From Pseudoalteromonas shioyasakiensis (lineage in GTDB: Bacteria; Pseudomonadota; Gammaproteobacteria; Enterobacterales; Alteromonadaceae): a DNA stretch of 64,000 nucleotides. Below the pieces are notes generated by a model. That model was not told where the DNA came from and did not search any database. It worked only from the letters and a program-made list of their open reading frames with translations. Of this stretch, positions 61,794-64,000 are shown piece after piece (the first letter of the stretch is position 1; each line of letters begins with the position of its first letter). A program made the position numbers and the translations under genes. The stretch is taken from contig NZ_LRUE01000025.1 in the NCBI RefSeq assembly GCF_001550135.1, positions 32,976 through 96,975 on the forward strand. The letters are read 5' to 3'.

Positions 61794-62716
61794 TGTCTGC
61801 CCTGCCCTGTGCAGGTGACAAACACGTCTTCAAGGCTTGGGCGCACACTATTTACTTGCCACGTATCCTGACAAAATGATTGCTGCTTTATGAACTCAAC
61901 GGGGTCTTGAACATCTTTTTTCACTAAGACTCGCAGCTGTGCACCTAATTGAGTGGCTGAAATAACATGGTCAATTGTTGCGAGCTGTTTTTTTAATTCT
62001 CTGGTTTGCGCCCCTGCGATTTCTACAACATGAGCGTGCATGTCTGTCATTAATTGCTTTGGAGAGCCATCCGCGCGTTTAATACCTGATTCTAAAATGG
62101 CTAAACGATGACAACGCTCTGCTTCATCCATGTAATGAGTGGTGACTAATATCGTGGTACCGGCATTACTTAAATCAAACAGTGTTTCCCAAAAATCACG
62201 GCGATTTTGTGGATCGACTGCCGATGTTGGCTCATCAAGAAATAAAATTTTCGGTTTATTAATCACTGCAGCAGCCAATGCTAAGCGCTGCCGTTGCCCC
62301 CCACTCATACTTCCGGCCATTTGATCAACTCTTTGATCAAGACCATAGGTATGGAGCAATTCGTCAATTCTTTGTTGTTTTTGCTGCTTTTTAAACGGGT
62401 AAAGCGCCGCCATGAACTTTAGGTTTTCAAGTACGGTCAGGTCACTATAAAGTGAAAACTTTTGCGTCATATAACCAAGTTGCGTTCTGAGCTTTTCAGC
62501 ATCTTTTGGCAGACTCAAGCCAAGCACATTGATATCACCAGAGGTTGGCTTCAATAACCCCGTAAGCATACGGATTGCTGTCGTTTTACCACAGCCATTA
62601 GGGCCCAAAAAGCCATAAATTTGCCCTTGCTCAACGTCTAGATCAAGGTTATCAATCGCTTTTAAATCGCCAAATTGTTTTACCAAACCTTTGGCATGGA
62701 TCACCGATTCAGTCAT
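61790..62716 (-). CDS. ABC exporter ATP-binding protein
   Basis: A 308-residue ATPase with one nucleotide-binding domain: Walker A GFLGPNGCGKTTAIRML, signature SMSGGQRQRLALAAAV, Walker B KILFLDEPTSAVDP, and switch His in TTHYMDEAERC. The C-terminal extension (about 220-308) is of the CcmA/DrrA type. It overlaps the genes on both sides by ATGA, so HlyD, ATPase and permease are co-translated. Confidence 0.93.
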   Translation of the reverse strand: MTESVIHAKGLVKQFGDLKAIDNLDLDVEQGQIYGFLGPNGCGKTTAIRMLTGLLKPTSGDINVLGLSLPKDAEKLRTQLGYMTQKFSLYSDLTVLENLKFMAALYPFKKQQKQQRIDELLHTYGLDQRVDQMAGSMSGGQRQRLALAAAVINKPKILFLDEPTSAVDPQNRRDFWETLFDLSNAGTTILVTTHYMDEAERCHRLAILESGIKRADGSPKQLMTDMHAHVVEIAGAQTRELKKQLATIDHVISATQLGAQLRVLVKKDVQDPVEFIKQQSFCQDTWQVNSVRPSLEDVFVTCTGQGRQ

Positions 62717-63660
62717 GGCATAATCACTTGAGCAGGTACGCCTGTCGGTAAATTATTTTCACTTACCGGTAGTGTTACCTCAGCAAGATACATTAATCTC
62801 GCACGCTCTTCCTGATTAAGGGCATAAAAAGGCGTGAACGCAGGCTCTGAGGCAATCCAGGTAAGTTCACCCTGTAGATCTTTATCTATGCCATCGACGC
62901 GAACCGTTAGGGTCATGCCCTGATTGAGCTTGGCACGATATGGTTCAGGGATATATACGCGTGCGTAAGGTGCGCTGTTTGCTTGAATTATAACGACAGG
63001 GCTACCTTTAGTAACTCGCTCACCTACGTGCCAAGGTAAATTATCGACCCTGCCAGCACGCATCGCTTTAATTGTCAGATCTGAGAGGTATTTTTGCTGT
63101 ACTTTTAGTTCTGCTTCTGCCGCCTGAACTTGCGCTTTCGCACTATTAATATCTTCAACGCGAGAACCATTTGTTAACTCATTTAAGTTCTGCTTTGCTG
63201 ATTCTAAATTAGCAAAAGTCTCATCTCGTGCAGCGGTAGCACTGTCTAAGGTTTCTTGGCTTGCGAGTTTATCTTTAACTAAGGTTTTTGCACGGCGAAA
63301 ATTAGCTTCGCTTTGCGTATATGCAGCATTGGCTGCTGCTACTTTGGCTGATGCAGCAGCAACTTCTTCGGGGCGAGCACCATTCAAGGTTTTTTCAAGA
63401 AATGCAGTGGCTTGAGCTAATTGAGCTTGTGCTTTAGCAACAATCGCTTGTTGTAGTTCAGCATCGAACTTTGCAATCACCTGCCCTTTTTCGACCAACT
63501 GGCCTGCTGAGACGGGTAAATCGATGAGTATTTCGTTAGTCGTTGCAGGATGGATCACACGCTCACGCTCAAGCGTTCCTAGCGCTACTCCCTCATTTGA
63601 GTCTGAACAAGCAGTAATGACTAAAGAAATTAGTATGAGTACAACACGTTTAGCTAACAT
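62713..63660 (-). CDS. HlyD-family membrane fusion protein, predicted lipoprotein
   Basis: A 315-residue periplasmic adaptor. A lipoprotein signal ends LVITAC (Cys about 18) with Ser after it. Then come a lipoyl/barrel-sandwich half (ILIDLPVSAGQLVEKGQVIA), a long coiled coil (about 75-180, Ala/Gln/Glu-rich), the second half (TIKAMRAGRVDNLPWHVGER) and a beta-barrel domain. It resembles YbhG/YhiI, which serve ABC-2 exporters. The lipobox replaces the usual membrane anchor; Ser at +2 would favour outer-membrane sorting under the E. coli rule. It is the first gene of the minus-strand exporter run. Confidence 0.88.
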   Translation of the reverse strand: MLAKRVVLILISLVITACSDSNEGVALGTLERERVIHPATTNEILIDLPVSAGQLVEKGQVIAKFDAELQQAIVAKAQAQLAQATAFLEKTLNGARPEEVAAASAKVAAANAAYTQSEANFRRAKTLVKDKLASQETLDSATAARDETFANLESAKQNLNELTNGSRVEDINSAKAQVQAAEAELKVQQKYLSDLTIKAMRAGRVDNLPWHVGERVTKGSPVVIIQANSAPYARVYIPEPYRAKLNQGMTLTVRVDGIDKDLQGELTWIASEPAFTPFYALNQEERARLMYLAEVTLPVSENNLPTGVPAQVIMP

Positions 63661-63876
63661 TTTAATTTCCTTATGGTTAGCTGATGAGTTGCTAGATACT
63701 ATAAAGTATTAAAATGATCTGTAAAAGTGATCTATAGGAATTAAAGTTTTAGAAATATATGGAGTCTATATCGTAAAGATATATGGAGAATAAGGAATAT
63801 TAAGTTGAAAAATCTTAGTTCTATTTGAAATGATATATAGATAGCCTTTCCAACACATCAACTTACTTAAAGTAAG

Positions 63877-63953
63877 TGGCGCCCCCAAGAGATTTGTACT
63901 CTTGATAACGTCGTGCATAGATTGCGCGGTGTTCACCGCCCTACTACACATAA
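63877..63953 (-). pseudogene. Degenerate tRNA-Glu-like copy
   Basis: The 3' part (63877-63909) matches the 3' part of the tRNA-Glu at the window edge base for base in layout, with many substitutions: GGCGCCA end, a T-arm changed to AAGAG/CTCTT with a non-standard TACAAAT loop, and the same spacing. The rest is poorly matched and the anticodon loop lacks T33. The distance to the real tRNA is 91 bases, as expected for a tandem array unit. It is probably a decayed array member. The 5' boundary is approximate. Confidence 0.5.
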
Positions 63954-63967
63954 CCTACTTGAATAAG

Positions 63968-64000
63968 TGGCGTCCCCAAGGGGATTCGAACCCCTGTTAC
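63968..64000 (-). tRNA. tRNA-Glu, 3' part (runs off the right edge)
   Basis: On the minus strand this is GTAACAGGGG, then the T-loop TTCGAAT, CCCCT, the 3' acceptor arm TGGGGAC, discriminator G and CCA. From memory it equals the 3' half of E. coli tRNA-Glu with one difference. The anticodon lies outside the window, so the isotype rests on this 3' half. Confidence 0.85.

Overview
The window looks like a chromosomal segment of a marine gammaproteobacterium of the order Alteromonadales, most likely Pseudoalteromonas or a close relative. This is an inference from gene content and style: AT-rich DNA, three large TonB-dependent receptors sharing one leader (MLNNKVSKAVRLA...), several secreted peptidases, TPR-sulfotransferases, a complete rnfABCDGE-nth operon, DNA polymerase II, a BvgS-like hybrid kinase and tandem tRNA genes. 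No prophage, integrase, transposase or CRISPR array was seen. The non-genic repeats are two MITE-like palindromic elements.

Layout. 1-4.5 kb: tamB (start only)/tamA, rraB, radD and a short H-NS-family gene. 4.5-8.8 kb: a 1398-residue hybrid sensor kinase with two periplasmic solute-binding domains. 9-16.7 kb: TonB-dependent receptor, S9 peptidase, TonB-dependent receptor, all on the minus strand and each followed by a hairpin terminator, probably for peptide uptake and digestion. 17.2-30.5 kb: an unusual group of two DUF547 proteins, a TPR/2-oxoglutarate-Fe(II) oxygenase, a TPR-sulfotransferase, a third receptor, polB and a second TPR-sulfotransferase. 30.6-35.4 kb: a packed plus-strand run dinG-TSUP permease-priC-HDAC-like, then comFB-like and ybaM; a LexA-like site precedes dinG. 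35.5-41.8 kb: EamA transporter, a MITE-like element, a PspB-like small protein, two methyltransferases, uvrB and a MATE exporter. 41.8-42.9 kb: gene-poor, with a DnaA-box palindrome. 42.9-43.3 kb: four identical tRNA-Asn genes behind a strong promoter. 43.5-45.4 kb: a CsrD-like protein with degenerate GGDEF and EAL domains. 45.46-45.72 kb: a second MITE-like element. 45.8-52.7 kb: rnfABCDGE-nth; RnfC carries a long repeat tail. 52.9-57.2 kb: S10-type peptidase, Orn/Lys/Arg decarboxylase, gloA. 57.2-63.7 kb: HlyD-like lipoprotein, ABC ATPase, ABC-2 permease, periplasmic binding protein and hybrid kinase, all on the minus strand with ATGA overlaps. The right edge holds a degenerate tRNA copy and the 3' end of tRNA-Glu.

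How it fits together. Much of the window is nutrient sensing and uptake (receptors, peptidases, kinases with binding domains), genome maintenance (radD, polB, dinG, priC, uvrB, nth), and envelope or redox functions (tamAB, rnf, exporters). The most notable observations are a small hairpin of different sequence but constant position just upstream of the ribosome binding site in all three receptor mRNAs; the receptor/TPR-sulfotransferase/oxygenase/DUF547 neighbourhood; a possible ribosome-binding-site/hairpin/start arrangement at nth; the RnfC repeat tail; and several intergenic palindromes. Reading was by eye: no database search or folding calculation was run. Start codons were often moved inward from the longest open frame on the basis of ribosome binding sites, overlaps and family starts.
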